Assembly: GCA_030267565.1 (NCBI GenBank)
Contig: BRXU01000018.1
Span: forward strand, 2,356,001 to 2,420,000
Source of the DNA: Pleodorina starrii
Taxonomy: Eukaryota > Chlorophyta > Chlorophyceae > Chlamydomonadales > Volvocaceae
Reading direction: 5' to 3'
DNA: 64,000 bases
In this document: piece by piece, positions 1 to 13,397 of the stretch
Position numbering within the stretch: position 1 is the stretch's first letter
Layout: each line of letters opens with the position of its first letter
Notes under the pieces: generated by a model
Told to the model about the DNA's origin: nothing
Seen by the model: only the letters and a program-made list of their open reading frames with translations
Database searches by the model: none
Translations under genes and position numbers: made by a program

Positions 1-2415
1 CTAGGCCGCCTGGAGGGGGTTCTGCGTGTGTGACCCGTTGAGGTCGCACAAAGCGGTCCGCACCGCGCCCGGGACATCTTTGGCGCCACCTCCACTCCCC
101 GAGGACGCCATGTCAGTAAATTCACAGCTCTCGCACCTGTCACTTGGCTCACCTCCGGCAGGTGTGGCTTGTGTACTGGCTGGCCGTACCTGGTCGTTAG
201 CTGCTTCAGTTTGGGGGGGGGGCCTGGCGGTGGGCCCCACCAGCTGCCACGATAGTCACTTCGGGGACTCCGACTGGCATGCAGAGACGTTGAGCGGTAT
301 CACCGTGGTACAGCGCCTTCGCGCTGGTCCAGCAAGGAAAAGGTTACGTCGTGTTCGGTTAGGGCCCCTTCCGCAACACCGCGCGACCGAAGCACTGATT
401 CTGGCGCCCCTCCCCCAGCCGCCCCACCCCGCCCGGGGGGGAGCCCTCGTTCGCAAGCAGCACACCGCAACGCACCGCGTCGCACCGCATGGCATCGCAT
501 GGCATCGCATCGCGCGAACCAGTCGCCAAATTCCTGCATGCGGAACCGCGAGCCTGTTCTCGCCATACACTGGTGGAAGCTGCAGACGGACGTTGGGACC
601 TGGGTGTACGACGGTGTTGCACATGATGGCCGCATCTGCCGAATGGTGGCCGCATCTCAACCGTGAATGCCTCGGCCTGTATGTCGGAGGCTTCTGGGGC
701 AAGGCGCTCGCCCAGTTTCAGCCCACGAATTGCTGCCAGGATGTTGGTGCGCCTACGGGTGCTTGGCGGGGGCCCGTCGCCTATTGATGAGCCTGGGGGC
801 GTATGGCCCTGTGATCGCAGGTCCTTGTGCTGTTTACCCCCCGTTTGCGTGTTCCTGCCTGGGCGGCTTGTCCTGCCTGTCTGGGCTGATTGTTGGATTG
901 GGTCCTTTCCCACCAGTCATTGCAACAGAGGAGCGCACGGCCAGCTGGCCCTCCGGCTCCCGAAGTGATCATTTGCAAAGCCTGGAGCCCGCTGTACGGC
1001 AGTCCTACGCTACGACGGCACCTGCGAAAGGGTCGAAGGCGTAAGCGCCCCTGACTCTGGGTGATGACGTGCTGCTCGCGTCCGAGGACGTCCCGGCCCC
1101 GGTCCCGGTGGGCATCCAGGGAGGGCTGCACTTCGAAATGCCCGATCGGCGGGAGAGTGTTGTCACGTGCCTAGGTCCCGCGCTCGGGCGTCGCCCCAGG
1201 CATGTACCGGTCCCCGTGTTCCTTGGTTAAGCACGTAGCTTGCGAACGTAGCGACTCGCCCCCTGAGGGCTCATGTACTTAAGCATATTACGTTGCGGGA
1301 ATCTCCGAGTCTCGCTGGGCGGCATCAGTTGGTTCCCTGCTGGTTGCTTGTTGCCTAACTTGGGCGGCTAGGTGCGCATGCTGCGCTGGAAGGGGCGGGG
1401 AGCCCGGGACCTCAACCTTGGCTTGCCCCTCATCCCTTGGCCTCACGGTCGCGCTCTGCCAAGGTTCCACGACATCCCCAACTGGAGCGGCAATCCAAAG
1501 CGTATTTCCACACAGACGTCGGTCTTTGGCTCCTGTTCCGGCCCTGTGCATTGGATATCCGTTTGCCTTTTTAGCTTCCTGCGCTGCCGGCCCATCCTTC
1601 GGGCTCCGGAAATGTTACCACAACACGGCGCATGCGCTCATCGGCCCCAAACAGAACTCCCCGAAACCAGCCACTTGTTACTTTGTACGGCACAAACACA
1701 ACGCAGGCGCTTGCAGGTGGGCCCTCGGGTGGTTGCACCAGTCACTCGTGGCGGCGCCTCAAGGGGCAGTCGGCGCGACTGAGTACGGCAGCAGACAACC
1801 ATATACCCACCTGCGGTACAGATGGCGCCCTTGATGACTGGTGCGTTACACGGTCACGTACATACTCTCACGTCGCGTGTGAGCGCCCAGTACAGCGTAA
1901 TAGAGTCTGTCCGGCAGTTGGGGCCCATGGGTCGTGCAACCGTACCAGACATAGTTCTTCCTGATGAATACAGGTCATAAGACTTGCTGACTGCTGGTTC
2001 TGGTGTCTGGCTTGCCAAAATAAAGCACCAGAAGCGCTACACGGTGAAAGACGCAATTGAAAGCCGTCACCCCAGGTCACCCGTTAGCCCCTGCCAACTG
2101 CCTTGCCAAGAGTAGCCACAGGCGTCAGCGATCACAGCCCAGGGAAATCTCTTCTGATATTGGATAATTACTTTCCACTTATCGACAGCAATCCAGGACA
2201 GGTTATGTTACGTTGGCCACAACGCCAGTGAGGCCCCGAGTGCAACAGCCTCATTCCTCGCTGTGGAGGCAGATTCATGTTTTTCCGATGATGCGGATGA
2301 TAGCTACAGCGCATTCTCGGGTAGACTTCATTCTTCGCGAAACTGCGTGACATTCCGCGGTGGAAGGGTTTCTCCTGCTTGTGCTTCGCGACATCAGACT
2401 TTCAGCATACAAGAA
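1..2415. other. Upstream region with no supportable gene
   Basis: I find no open frame here with recognisable domains or a chain of phase-compatible exons. The stretch around 470-515 is a short degenerate repeat built on GCATCGCATG/GCACCGC units, and the phrase TGGCCGCATCT occurs twice near 628-656. The last part probably includes the promoter and 5' leader of the sorting nexin gene that follows. A distant exon of that gene could also lie here. Confidence 0.4.
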
Positions 2416-5400
2416 ATGGTAATGTCCGGATAGCATTTAGTCAACTGCCGGCCCATTGCTTTTGTGAACTTGACCCCGATACGTTCATGTGCAGGACCCT
2501 CCCCCATACGAGAGCGTCCTACAGGACCATGGTGCAAACAACTTCTTTGCACCAGTTACGGCCGTCAGCAAAGAATTCAAAATTGAGGTCAGTGGACCGG
2601 GAGTGGCGGGCAGTCCCATAAAAGCTCTGGCTCAGGGTTTCACTGCGGAGCCTTTTTGCTAAACGACAAACATCGACCGGGGGAAGACGACGCGGGCACG
2701 TGAAGGGCGCGATGGGAGCAGCCTGGAGCCCTGCGTGATCGCACCTCGCCCACCCGCACGCACATACACACACGCACACGCAGGTGGCGGACCCCGTCAA
2801 GCAGGGGGAGGGCGTGGCAGCTTACGTGTCGTACAAAGTTCGCACGAAGACGACGCACGTCAACTACGACGCGCCCTTCAATGAGGTCACGCGGCGCTTC
2901 AGGGACTTTGCGTGGCTGCACGACAAGCTGGTGGAGAAGAACAAGGGACACATCGTGCCGCCCCTGCCCGAAAAGTCGGCCGTACAAAAGTACCAGATGG
3001 CCACCGACTTCATCGAGCAGCGCCGGCGGGCCCTGCAGGCACGGAACTGGGTCCTGGGAGCAGACAGGGGGGCGGGAGCGGCAGGGCTGTGTATGCGCAG
3101 GGGTCCACCGAAGAGGCCCGAGTGGAACATGCCGACAGCGCAGCACAGCGCGGAGATGCCGGGTGTGCATGCATGGGCGGCCTGGTTGGGGGGGGGGTGC
3201 TGGGGTGGCAGCAAATGCGCTGTGTGTGGACGGTAGCGGAGCGGCGGGGGCTGGAGTGCGCTGCTTCCGCGAGAGCGGCGCAACGCACGTACCGTATGTC
3301 AGCTGGAGGCGTGCCGTTGTTGGCATGCGGCGCTGCGGAGTGTTCTATGCCCCCGCCGACGGCGCGGGCACTGGTTTTTTTTAGTGACGCAGTGGCATCC
3401 TCCCCTTGGACAACCCTCCTGCGCGTTGCCAGGCCCCTGATCCCCATTACCGCATTTGTGTGGGTTGCACCCCGTGACGGCGCCTCCACCGGCCGCTGCT
3501 TCCCGCTAGGTCAGAGAGCTTGGTCCTGGGCTTGGCACCACATGGTGTCGATACAGGCGCCAGCTGGGAGCGCCCGCTTGTGCGCGACGGAGACGGAACG
3601 TCTGCGGGCCGAGCGACTGTGCACCTGTCCTTGCCTTTGCATCGCCCCGCGGGCCTCGGCTCGAGCGAGCTTCGGCCGTCGCGGCCCGTAGGCGCAGCCA
3701 GTCGCCAGCCAGCGCATCTGGCGACATGCCACACCTCTCCCTGTGGCTACTCCTCGGCATGGCCTTTCTTAATCGCCGCGCCACAAGATACGGAACGCCT
3801 TGCGAATGCACAGCAAGACACTGCCCAGTGCATGTATCCTCGGGCGCGCCACGCTCCCGCCCTTCTCCCCGTGCGCCCCCCGCTGACCATTCGGGCTGTT
3901 CTTACTTGACCCCGCCTCCAGACTGTTATTCCATGACTCCCGTGACCCCTCCCGGCCGCCCCGCCTATCCGCAGGTGTTCGTGAACCGCGTTGCCAGCCA
4001 CCCCGTGCTCAAGGACAGCCGTGAGCTGCAGACCTTCCTGCAGGCCAACGACGAGACGTGGATGCTGGAGATCGCCAAGTGGCAGGCGGAGACCAGCGCG
4101 CAGCACCGGCCCGTGTCCGCCGCCGCGGCGTGGTTCAAGAACCTGCAGCACTCGGCGCAGAGCCTGGTGTCGGGGCGGGCGGATGAGATGCAGGAGGACG
4201 CGGAGTACATCAAGGTGAGGGGAGGGCGGGGGCGGGGGGGAGCAATGAAAACGATATCGCAGCGAAGGGACGGAGACGGCGGGGGTCGGGACGAGGAGGA
4301 GGAAGGGCGGGGGCTGGCGTCTTTGGGGGGAAGGCCAGGGCAGGAGGGGAAGCCAGGGTTTGGCAGGGAGGCCAGGGCAGGGCGGGCGGGGTGGGGAAGG
4401 ACAAGGCGGAGAGGACTATGTTAGCAAAGGACGAGACGCGGAGCTAGTGGGAAAGGTACCGGGAAGTCCGCGGGGAATCGGAGAGCCCCACAGCACAGCG
4501 CCTGGTTAGTGGCGCCTTCGGGCCTGAGGAGGCAAAGAGAAGGTTGACTCCCCGGTGCTGAGTGGAAGGTCCCGCTGCCCGCGGTGGGGCTCCGCTGCCC
4601 TCACATCTCATCTGGGACGTAGGGGCGTGTATTGGAAACACGGGGCCAAGCATGAAACCGGCGGAAGCCGGATACGGTGCGCTGACCCCCTCGTCAATCT
4701 GGTATCACCCTCGGGGCCCTTTCCGTCCCCGCTGCCTGTGATGCCTCAGATCCGTGACTACATCAACAGCCTGGAGGGCCACCTGAATGAGGCGCACAGG
4801 CAGGCAGGGAGGCTGCTCCGAAAGGTGGGGAGGCCAGGGCTGGGCTGGGCGGGGCGCGGAACGTCGGGAGTGTCACGTCCAAGTCTCACGTGTCACGTCG
4901 CTGACGTTATGTTGCGGCTGCAGTGTGCCTCGTCAGCCGTGCTCGCCGCTCGTGAGTCGGGGCCCTCGGTCGCTCGGTCGCTCGGGTTGCGGGTGGCCGG
5001 GTGTGGGAAGTGCAGCGACGCCCAGTAGCAGCTCGCACTGCAGCGGGCTGGTCCCGCTCAGGACGCCGCGGCCAGTCCTGTGCTTGCCTCGTGCCGCCCG
5101 TGCTTGCGGCCGTCTGCACGCACCCGTACGCAAAAGGAGTGCCAAGCTCCTTCGCAGCCCGATGGTTGGCCAGCTTGCGCGCTGCTAGCAGCCCCTCTAG
5201 TTGGCCCCGAAAGCGCGCCTTCCCATAACCCACTTGCGCGTTTGCATTTTCTTGTGCGGCCAGGTGCGGTCGCCGCAGCGTACACATTCGTGTGCTGTGC
5301 GCGCCGGGTCCCCGCTCCTCGGCCTGTACGCGGATGACCCCTTTCCGTATGCGCCTCGCCCCGCGTCTTTCTCCCCCCGTAGGAGGCCGACCTGGGAGCC

Positions 5401-6550
5401 GCGCTGGCCGAGTTCGCTGCTGCCGCCGAGGTGCTGGGCAAGCAGGACAACGAGGGCCCTATGCGCTCCGCCTTCGGCTGTCTGTACAGCCGTGCCAACG
5501 AGGTGGCGGCGCTGTCGCGGAGTCGCTCCGAGACCATGGCGGCGGAGTTCGCGGCGCCGCTCAAGGAGGCCGCGCGCACCATCAAATCGGTGCAGGGGGC
5601 CATGGCGGACCGGGCCGCGGCGCTGTCGGCGTACTCGCAGGTGGGGGCCGGCGGTGGGGCGGGGAGCAGCAAGTCGGGATGTCGTTTGCGGGTACTGATG
5701 TGCCGGCTGGGCAGGGCTTGCCGCCCGCCGGAGGGCCAGTACCGGTAAATATGAGCACTGGTGTGCGTGCGTGTAGTGGGAAGGGCGATTGCGGACCTAC
5801 CAGAGGTCGGAACCCCAACTTGTGCAGAAATGCCCCCGCAACCCGGACGGACGGGCTTTCTCATGGTGCCCACTGGCATGGCCCCACTTGCGTCTTGCCT
5901 GCCTGCCTGCCTGCCCGCCTGCCTGCAGGCCAAGAGCGACCTGGACAGCAAGAAGGTGCGGCTGGCCAAGCTGCGCGGCACGCCCGGGCTCAAGGAGGAC
6001 AAGATTGCCGAAACGGAGCGCGATGTGAATGAGGCCGACCAGCGTCTGCGCAACGCCAAGCTCGGGTGAGCGTCGAGCACCCTGCGTACGGGCACCGCTA
6101 GGCCTGGCGTTTCACGCAGCTACGCGTGAGGTGGCGCGGGGCCCCAACTTCGATCACGTCCACGGGGGCGAGCCCAGGCGGATAACCCTAAGTTACCTGT
6201 TCACATGACGTGTTTGCGCGCGCGTCTATGCCGGTTGGCGGCCGGCGTAATGCATCAGGGCCTGATCCGGCGGGGTGAGAGGTCGGCGCCGGGCCCTTGC
6301 GTGCTAGGCTGTTGCTCTGCGAGCAGCGGAAGCCTCACTGCTACTTCGTGTGACCGACGGCCGCAGGTACGAGACGATCCGAGACACCATGCGGGAGGAG
6401 CTCAACCGTTTTCAGAAGGAGCGCGCCGCGGAGATGTCCGCAGTGCTGCGTGACTTCGCGCTGGCTCAGGCGCACCACACGGCGGAGCAGGCCAAGGCAT
6501 GGGGCGAGCTGCTGCGAGATCTTCAGCAGGCGGCTACCGGGGGTTCGTAA
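2416..6550 (+). CDS. Sorting nexin, SNX1/Vps5 type (PX + BAR)
   Basis: This is a retromer-associated sorting nexin that should bind phosphoinositides and curve endosomal membranes. Exons: 2416-2418 (tentative, ATG only), 2495-2587, 2784-3038, 3975-4214, 4750-4824, 5383-5640, 5929-6065, 6367-6550, giving about 414 residues, which fits plant and algal SNX1. The PX domain spans roughly residues 30-150. It shows RRFRDFAWLHDKL, the proline loop PPLPEK, FIEQRRRAL and then FVNRVASHP across the splice. Residues from about 190 to the end form the coiled BAR region, with KSDLDSKKVRLAKL, DVNEADQRL and RYETIRDTM. Exon phases agree throughout. No in-frame ATG exists between the upstream stop at 2471 and the acceptor at 2494, so an upstream exon is required. 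The ATG at 2416 followed directly by a GTAATG donor is one solution, but not a proven one. The intron 3039-3974 begins with GC rather than GT. Confidence 0.86.
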
Positions 6551-7502
6551 GGCGTTCCTTCGTAAGGCGTTCCTATGGCGGTGTACGCGCGGGGTTTGGG
6601 GTGGCGACTGCATAAGTGAGGGGCATGTGACGTGAGTGGGGCTGGATGTGGTAGGGCGCGGTTTCTGCGATCGAGGACGCGCAAGTGGCGGGAGTCCGCG
6701 GGCAGACACGTGTTGGGAACTCGGGCCAGCCGTACGCGCGGGATGCACACCCATTTGTTTGTGCGCTGCCTCGTTTGAAGGGTGAAACTGCCAGTTTAAA
6801 ATGTTGACAATTGATTGAGCTGTTACGGTGTGGCGCGTGCTGTGGCCTAGCTGGCTGTTGCTCCAACCTGCCTTGCTGGCACGCAATTGCTTCTCAGCAC
6901 TAGGGATTTTTGAGCTGACTCGTCATTGGAACGTTTCGGGGAGTTACGGAGTGATGCAAGTTTGTCGCGTGCAGTTCGGCTGCAACGTCAACGAGGCAAG
7001 CGCATGGCATGTGCCTTTGCATATTGAAAGTCTCATGGCAAATACAAGAGTGCGCAAGTGTAATGACAATTGTGTCATACGATGATACGAAGCGCTGGCA
7101 AAGTTTGCTAGCACCGTACTAGCGGTTACCGTACAACCGGACGAGAGCTGTCGGGTCGACCCTGAGTTTGGTTTGCCTCGATGCATAGGTTATCCTTGTC
7201 TAGATTTAGGTAGAACATCAAGTGCTGGCTCAGCATAGTTTGCTTGTGACGCCCCCCTTGGTTTCAAAACGAACTTCAAGAAGCACTTAAGCGGATAATT
7301 CAAGGCACGGCAACCGCTCGTGTGTCTCTTGTTAAACTTGCAGCATACTTGAAACAGGCGTACACAATTGCTGTGGACTGTAATTCGAGCCATAGGAACG
7401 CAAGAGTCTTGTCTTCAATTTGGCGGACAGTGAAGCAGAACCCGATAGGCTGTGCAACGGCGAGGCGGCACATGCAAGCCGTCTCATTGGTGCTCCCCCG
7501 AA
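6551..7502. other. Intergenic region between SNX1-like and kinase genes
   Basis: This stretch follows the sorting nexin stop and precedes the kinase start. It is more AT-rich than the neighbouring exons. A TGTAA at 7059-7063 is a reasonable poly(A) signal for the upstream gene, about 510 bases after its stop. The remainder probably holds the kinase promoter. No further coding exon is apparent. Confidence 0.45.
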
Positions 7503-10500
7503 ATGCCTGAGCCGCGGACTCGCCCCCAACGAGCCGCGAAGCTAGAGGCGCAACAGAGGATTGCCGCTCAAGCACAGGGTATGTTTGCATACTTCGGCTT
7601 CCAAGGTTCATGTCGTGTTCCTCTTTGACTGTTAATGGAAACTTAACGGAATATGCGTTGATGGTTCCCCCTCCGCTCCTCAATTTCAGGGCGCGACGTT
7701 CATCCCGAGGAGTCCCCCTCGCCGGACGGCCCGGGCAACCTGTTTCCCTCAAATCAGCGAAACCAGTCGACGGACCCTAACAAAGAGAACGTAAAGCTGA
7801 ACGCACAGGCCAAGCACGTTGCGCCCAAGGCTGCCAAGGCTCCCTTGGCCGCGCCGCCCGCGCCCGCGAACGTACAGCCCAGGCAACAAGTGCAGCCAGC
7901 TTTTGTCCCGGAACCAAAAGTTGAAGAGCCTGCAGAGGATGGGCCCGACAAGTTTCCGGTTCCTAAGAAGGTATGCCTGTCATGTAGGAGTTTCGCCTCG
8001 CGTCCTGGCTTCTTACGTCTGCACTTTTCATTCAGGTGACGGTAGGAGGCGGGCCCGCTTATATCCCAGACCGCAAGCTCGGCAAGGGAGGCTTCGGCCA
8101 AGTATGGCTCGGTCGCCGGGTGAACGCGAAAAAGGGCGTCAAGGAGACGGATGCGGCTTCGTCGCTGGTACGTATCGCGACGGCTTTCGGACATGCAGTG
8201 CCCGTTCATGGGAAGACACGTTGATTGTTGTTGGGTCTTCGGGCTTCCGGGTTTTAATTAACCTTCCTCCCTCCCCCTTTCCCCCCGTCCCCGCAGAATC
8301 ACGTCGCGCTGAAGTTCGAGCATAAGAGCAGCAAGGGCTGCGCCGCGGGGCCCCCCTATGAGTGGTCCATCTACTCGTAAGTTTGGGGTGGGTGATCGGG
8401 GGGGGGGTTGGGTCTAGCGCTCTGATCGGCGAGCATGGCTCGAGTGGTTGGTGCTCACACGGTCTTCTTGTGATTGCAGGCAACTGGGGGAAGTCTACGG
8501 CATTCCGAAGGTGCACTACAAGGGCCAGCAGGACGACTTCTACATCATGGTGGGTCGGGTCGGGCTGAACGATCTGCTGCGGTCGCGGCGATAAACATTG
8601 CCGGCCTTGCTGGCCCTTGGGTCATCTTGGCGGGCTTCATGGCACGCGCCGTGCCTGCAGGTCATGGATTTGCTGGGCCCGAGCCTGTGGGACGTATGGA
8701 ACCAGCACGGGCAGCACCTGTCGGAAGCCTACGTGGCGTGTGTGGCCATGGAGGCGCTCACCATTCTGCAGGCCCTGCACAACCGTGGGTAAGCGAGGGG
8801 GGGCCTCTGTAAGCGCGGCCTCCGACGTTCGCCCGAGTAATAGGGAGCGTGACTCACGCCAATCCAAAATTTGCAATTGTCAAACGCCTAGGGCTAAATG
8901 TTAAGATTCACGGATCTTCCTCGCGAGGATGCTCGGTCACATGGGAGAGGAAGCATGCAGCACGCAAGCCCCTAGACGGGTACGCAAGCCTCATGTTCGC
9001 TCAATTCTTACAAGTATATAAGCACGCTTTGTCTGTCCATGCTGGCACTTGCATAGATACGTACACGGCGACATCAAGCCGGAGAACTTCTTGCTTGGTC
9101 CGCCGGACACGAACCGCTCGAAGCGGTTGTACCTCGTGGACCTGGGGCTTGCCATGAAGTATCGGGACGGCCGGCACGGCGGACACGTCAAGTATGACCA
9201 GCGGCCGGACGATTTCCGAGGCACTGTTCGCTATGCGAGCGTGCACGCGCACTTGGGCCGCACGAGCAGCCGCCGCGATGACCTCGAGTCGCTGGCGTAC
9301 ACGCTCATCTTCCTGCTCAAAGGCCGCTTGCCGTGGCAGGGGTACCAGGTACGGTCTGTGCTCGGAGCCTCGGAAAACGTAGTTCATGACGGCGCTTTGT
9401 AGATGTATGGCGATGCGACCTGGTCGAAACCAATCTTGGTGTGCAAAGCATTTCGTGGTTTCATTACGGGATGACACTGATCAATAGACGCTCCTCTGCG
9501 TCGTGTCCGTGGCATGTCTGTGAGCGCGTGAAGTTGGCACAGGGTTGGATACGATGCGCTGCGATGCATTTTTGCCTGCCGTGCCCTGTCCTTGGGCAGG
9601 GTGCGAACAAGGGCTACTGGGTCGCACGAAAAAAGATGGCGACGTCCGCAGAGATGCTGTGCCGCTTGACACAGCCGGCTTTTCGCGAGTTCACGGACAG
9701 CGTTATGAACGCAAAGTTCGAGGATGAGCCCAACTACGCTCGGTACATCGCCATGTTCGAACCCCTGGTCAACGTGCCCGAGCGGCCGCTGGTGGTTGAG
9801 AACGCGCTCAAGGTATGCCTATGGAAAGACTTGCCGCGGATTGCACAAGGCTTGGGGGCGACCTCGCAGCTCAATGTTTGGAGGCGTTCTTCTACGGCGT
9901 AAGGTGGACCATTCGGTCAATCTGTTTCCAAGCGTCCGATGACCATGTTCACAAGAATGAAGCTGTCGTCTGCACATGTGTTTCGCTCGCAGCTGGTGGT
10001 GGGCAACAAGCGCAGCCGCTCGGACTTCGAGGGGGACGTGGAGATCCAGCCTGTGAAGAAGGTTCGGACCGGCAACGGCGCCCGGCAGTGGATCACCGTC
10101 TACAACAAGCACGCGCCCATGAAGCAGCGGTGAGGGCTAGCTGCGGCATTGACCGCGCCGTGCCGCGCAGCGATGCTCCTAAATGGCGCGTGCGTTCTCA
10201 ACCTCGCCAGCTGTGTAGTGATGAGCGTCACATTGTGCTCGGACGGCCTGTCGGTTGCCTGCTGCAGCAACCGTGCGGCTGTTAGATGCCTTTTCAAAGG
10301 GCTGCACACACGTGTACAGAAGCCATCGTAAAGCCGCGGGAACGATATTCGGCAGTTCAATGTGTGCAGGACGGATGGGTTGATGCGCTGCTTGTCACCG
10401 CGCCCACACCCTGAACAGGTACCACTACAACGTCAACACCAGTCGGCTGCTGGTTCACGTCCAGAAAGGCTGGGAGGACGGCCTGTACATCAGCTGCGTC

Positions 10501-11999
10501 TCCTCGTGCCAAAATCTGTGGGCTATAGTGATGGACGCCGGCACGGATTACACTCAGCAGATCTACAAGGTGATGCCGGATTGGGGTCGGGACGGCCGGT
10601 GCCGAACCGCTTCTGTTGCTTACGACGGGTCATCGTGCCTGCGCATCTGCTCTTCATGCCATCATGTTCTCGCGACAGCAATCATGCAGAAACAATCACG
10701 CAGAAATTTGCTCACTTTTCCGTGCCGCCTACGATTGCGACCTACCAGGTGCACTACAACTCCTTCCTGCCCAAAGAGTGGATCATGGAGAAGTGGGAGG
10801 AGGGCTACTACATCACGGCCGTATCGGGCAGCGACAACAACAGCAGCCTGGTCGTCATGTCCAAGGGCACCAAGTTTACGCAGCAGTCGTACAAGGTGGC
10901 CGAGTCGTTCCCCTTCGAATGGATAAAGAAGAAGTGGCGAGAGGGCTTCTACGTCACTGCCATGGCCACTTGCGTCAACCAGTGGGCCGTCGTGATGTCG
11001 AAGACCACGGGCATCATCGACCAGGTAGGTTCTGTGGTGCCAAGCCTCCCGGGAGGGAGTTCGCTGCAATGTGAGTCGTTACGTCATGTTCTCAGGCACC
11101 GAAGCCAGGAATTTGATGCTCTCCTTGTGTTGCGTTGCAGGTGGTGGAGGTTGATTTCCAGTACCCGTCGGAGGGCATCCACAAGCGCTGGGACGCTGGC
11201 TATCGCATCACCTGCGCAGCCTCGACGCACGACCAGTCCGCTTTCGTGCTGTCGAACCTGCGAAAGCCCAACCTGGACGAGACGCAGGAGACGCTGCGCA
11301 CTAGCAACTTCCCGACGCAGCACATCAAGGAGAAATGGGGTACGTGGTGGTGATCAGCTGGGATGTTTGGCATTTATACGTATTACGGCAGCTCGCACAT
11401 CTGGGCATAAGCAGTTCGCCGTTGGGTACACGCTTGCATGCACAAACTACGCATATCTGATAGCTCATTGGGTTTTGAAAGCTGATGTGCCGGCATCCCA
11501 TGATCTCCCCCGTTTCGCCATCCAACACGATCTTGTGCGCTCTTATGGCAGGGCAAGGCAGGGCCCCCGATACATGCATCCTTATTCCTGCTTCTGTGAT
11601 GGGAAGCACACCCCATCTGGCATCTCATTCCCTCGGCTGCATCCCTCCAGATTAGTTCTGATGGCACAGTCTGGCACGCTTCACTTCTTTCATCAGTGCA
11701 CAGGCTGTTGCGGAATGTGATCCGAGTTAAAGTGCGTACTTGCTGCTACGTGTACGCCTGGCAGAGACAATGTGTCTACCAAGGCTGTCGCACATCAGGA
11801 TGGCCGGTGCAATCACGAATCGTTCCAACCTCCACAAGGTTGTTTCCCGGACGCCAATTGGGGCTCCAATCGACCCGATGGTTTTTAACTTCGCGGCTCG
11901 TTCTTCGATGATGTACTAACCACGCCCTGCGCATCCTGGCCCCTTGCAGACGACAACCTGTTCCTTGCGGCCATCTGCTACGGGAAGACAGTCAGCTAA
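7503..11999 (+). CDS. Casein-kinase-1-like protein kinase, MUT9/MLK family
   Basis: Serine/threonine kinase whose layout (CK1 kinase plus a plant-type C-terminal DUF7477 repeat region) is that of Chlamydomonas MUT9 and Arabidopsis MLK/PPK kinases. Those act in the nucleus and phosphorylate histones, including H3 Thr3. Thirteen exons: 7503-7578, 7690-7970, 8036-8167, 8297-8376, 8480-8549, 8661-8788, 9057-9348, 9600-9812, 9993-10129, 10419-10569, 10749-11024, 11141-11339, 11950-11999. They sum to 694 residues with consistent phases. The kinase domain starts near residue 120: glycine loop [12 protein letters not shown], lysine in VALKFEH, catalytic loop [15 protein letters not shown] in place of DFG, then GTVRYAS and SRRDDLESL typical of CK1. 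A basic stretch [11 protein letters not shown] follows the kinase. The C-terminal half has repeated tryptophan units such as [13 protein letters not shown] and [13 protein letters not shown]. It ends CYGKTVS. Whether this is MUT9 itself or a paralogue cannot be decided here. Confidence 0.93.
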
Positions 12000-13397
12000 G
12001 CAGCTTTGCGTTGTAGCATGCTCTGGACAGCATTTGTGTACGAATGCTTGAGGGGGCCCGCCCAAAGTCCGAGAGTATCAGGCGATGTCAGATGCCAGTA
12101 GTAGTACCCAGGGGAAAGATTGTTTCTCCTGGAAGAGATCAGCTTTTTAGCTTCGTGCTAGCTACTCGACTGCATATCTTCAAGTTTTGAGTCTTTGCGC
12201 GTGCCCCGAGCTCCTTCAGTCTCTTGGGCACCCAGCTTGGGGTGCCCTCGGTTGGAACGCCATTGCTGTCCAGTGCCGAGGTCTGATGTCCGAGAGTTGT
12301 GTGAGCGTAGAGCATAGTTTTCAGGGCACTGCACCGCTCCAGGTCTGCAGGGCCGCATGCTGGCAGGGTGCGGCACCGTTGGCGTAGGCTACGAAAGAGC
12401 GCGATGAGTAGGGTTAGGCTTGACGATGCAGTTGTGGAGTCAGATGGGCGCCTAATACGGAAGTACCTGCTGAACTCTGGCGCTGCAGTTCGGTTGGACG
12501 TCTGCTATTGGTTGGCTCAGGTGGGGTTGACGATGTGCGTTAGGGAGCAGGAGCGCATTGTTTAATGATGACTCATTTTGAAGCGTCGGAGGTTGTTTTT
12601 GCTTTGTCGGTACACGTGCCGGCGTGTGGCGAGACTCGCTGGGTCCCTCGACATTAGCTTGCACTGACTTGGCTGGGTAGGTGTCCAGTTCCCTCAGGAC
12701 TCGCGCGTTTTCGAGCAGGGAGGTCAGGAGGCACGTTCTCAGGAAAGTGTGCGCACAGATCCGGGCTTTCAGTTTGTACAAGTATCTTGACAGTGTTATG
12801 TGGGTTGTATGTCAGGGTGGAGCTTTGACAAGGATATTCCGCGCGGCACGGTTACGGGTCGACTCTCTAGGATGCCGCATTGGACGCGCGATGCATGGCA
12901 CCACCATCGTGTTGCCCGCCGGAATTTCGATGCAAGATGATTACCATAATAGAAGCGCACCGCAAACCGGCTCCCCGGCTCCGGGGAGTTGGTGAATCCC
13001 CCAGATGCAGTCAACGTGGCCACGCGTTCATACATTCCGGATGCGGGCATCGATTGTATGCGTCATCCCGACAGTACAGCCGTACACACGATCTATCTAC
13101 CAACTAACTGTATGCCGACGGTGCCCCGGCCTCAGTGCTACAGCTTCCACGGGTCAGTCAGAATGCCTCGGCTTGTCAGCCGGCATGCACCGCTTCCACG
13201 AGTCAGTCGAAACGCCACAGCTCTAGTGCCACTACTTCCCGAGTCAGTCGGAATTGATCAGCGAGCGCAACCGAGTGCCAATCTGCATGCGTCAACACGC
13301 ATCCTCAATTGATCGCCATTGAAGCTGCACGCCACGCCCTCGAGGCTCTGCATGTGCTTTGGACCTCGACCAATCGCCAAGGTACAGCAGCACAGCC
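12000..13397. other. Convergent 3' region of the kinase and export-adaptor genes
   Basis: Two genes end towards each other here, so this stretch should hold both 3' untranslated regions. I see no convincing exon. Between 13142 and 13255 there are three diverged copies of a roughly 45-base unit containing CTTCCACGAGTCAGTCGGAA-like sequence, starting near 13144, 13193 and 13234. Confidence 0.4.
13142..13255. repeat. Degenerate tandem repeat (about 3 copies of a 41-49 base unit)
   Basis: The phrase CTTCC(A/C)C-GAGTCAGTC-GAA recurs at about 13144, 13193 and 13234, with spacings of 49 and 41 bases. The copies differ at several positions. It lies in the 3' region between two convergent genes and has no obvious coding role. 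Confidence 0.55.
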
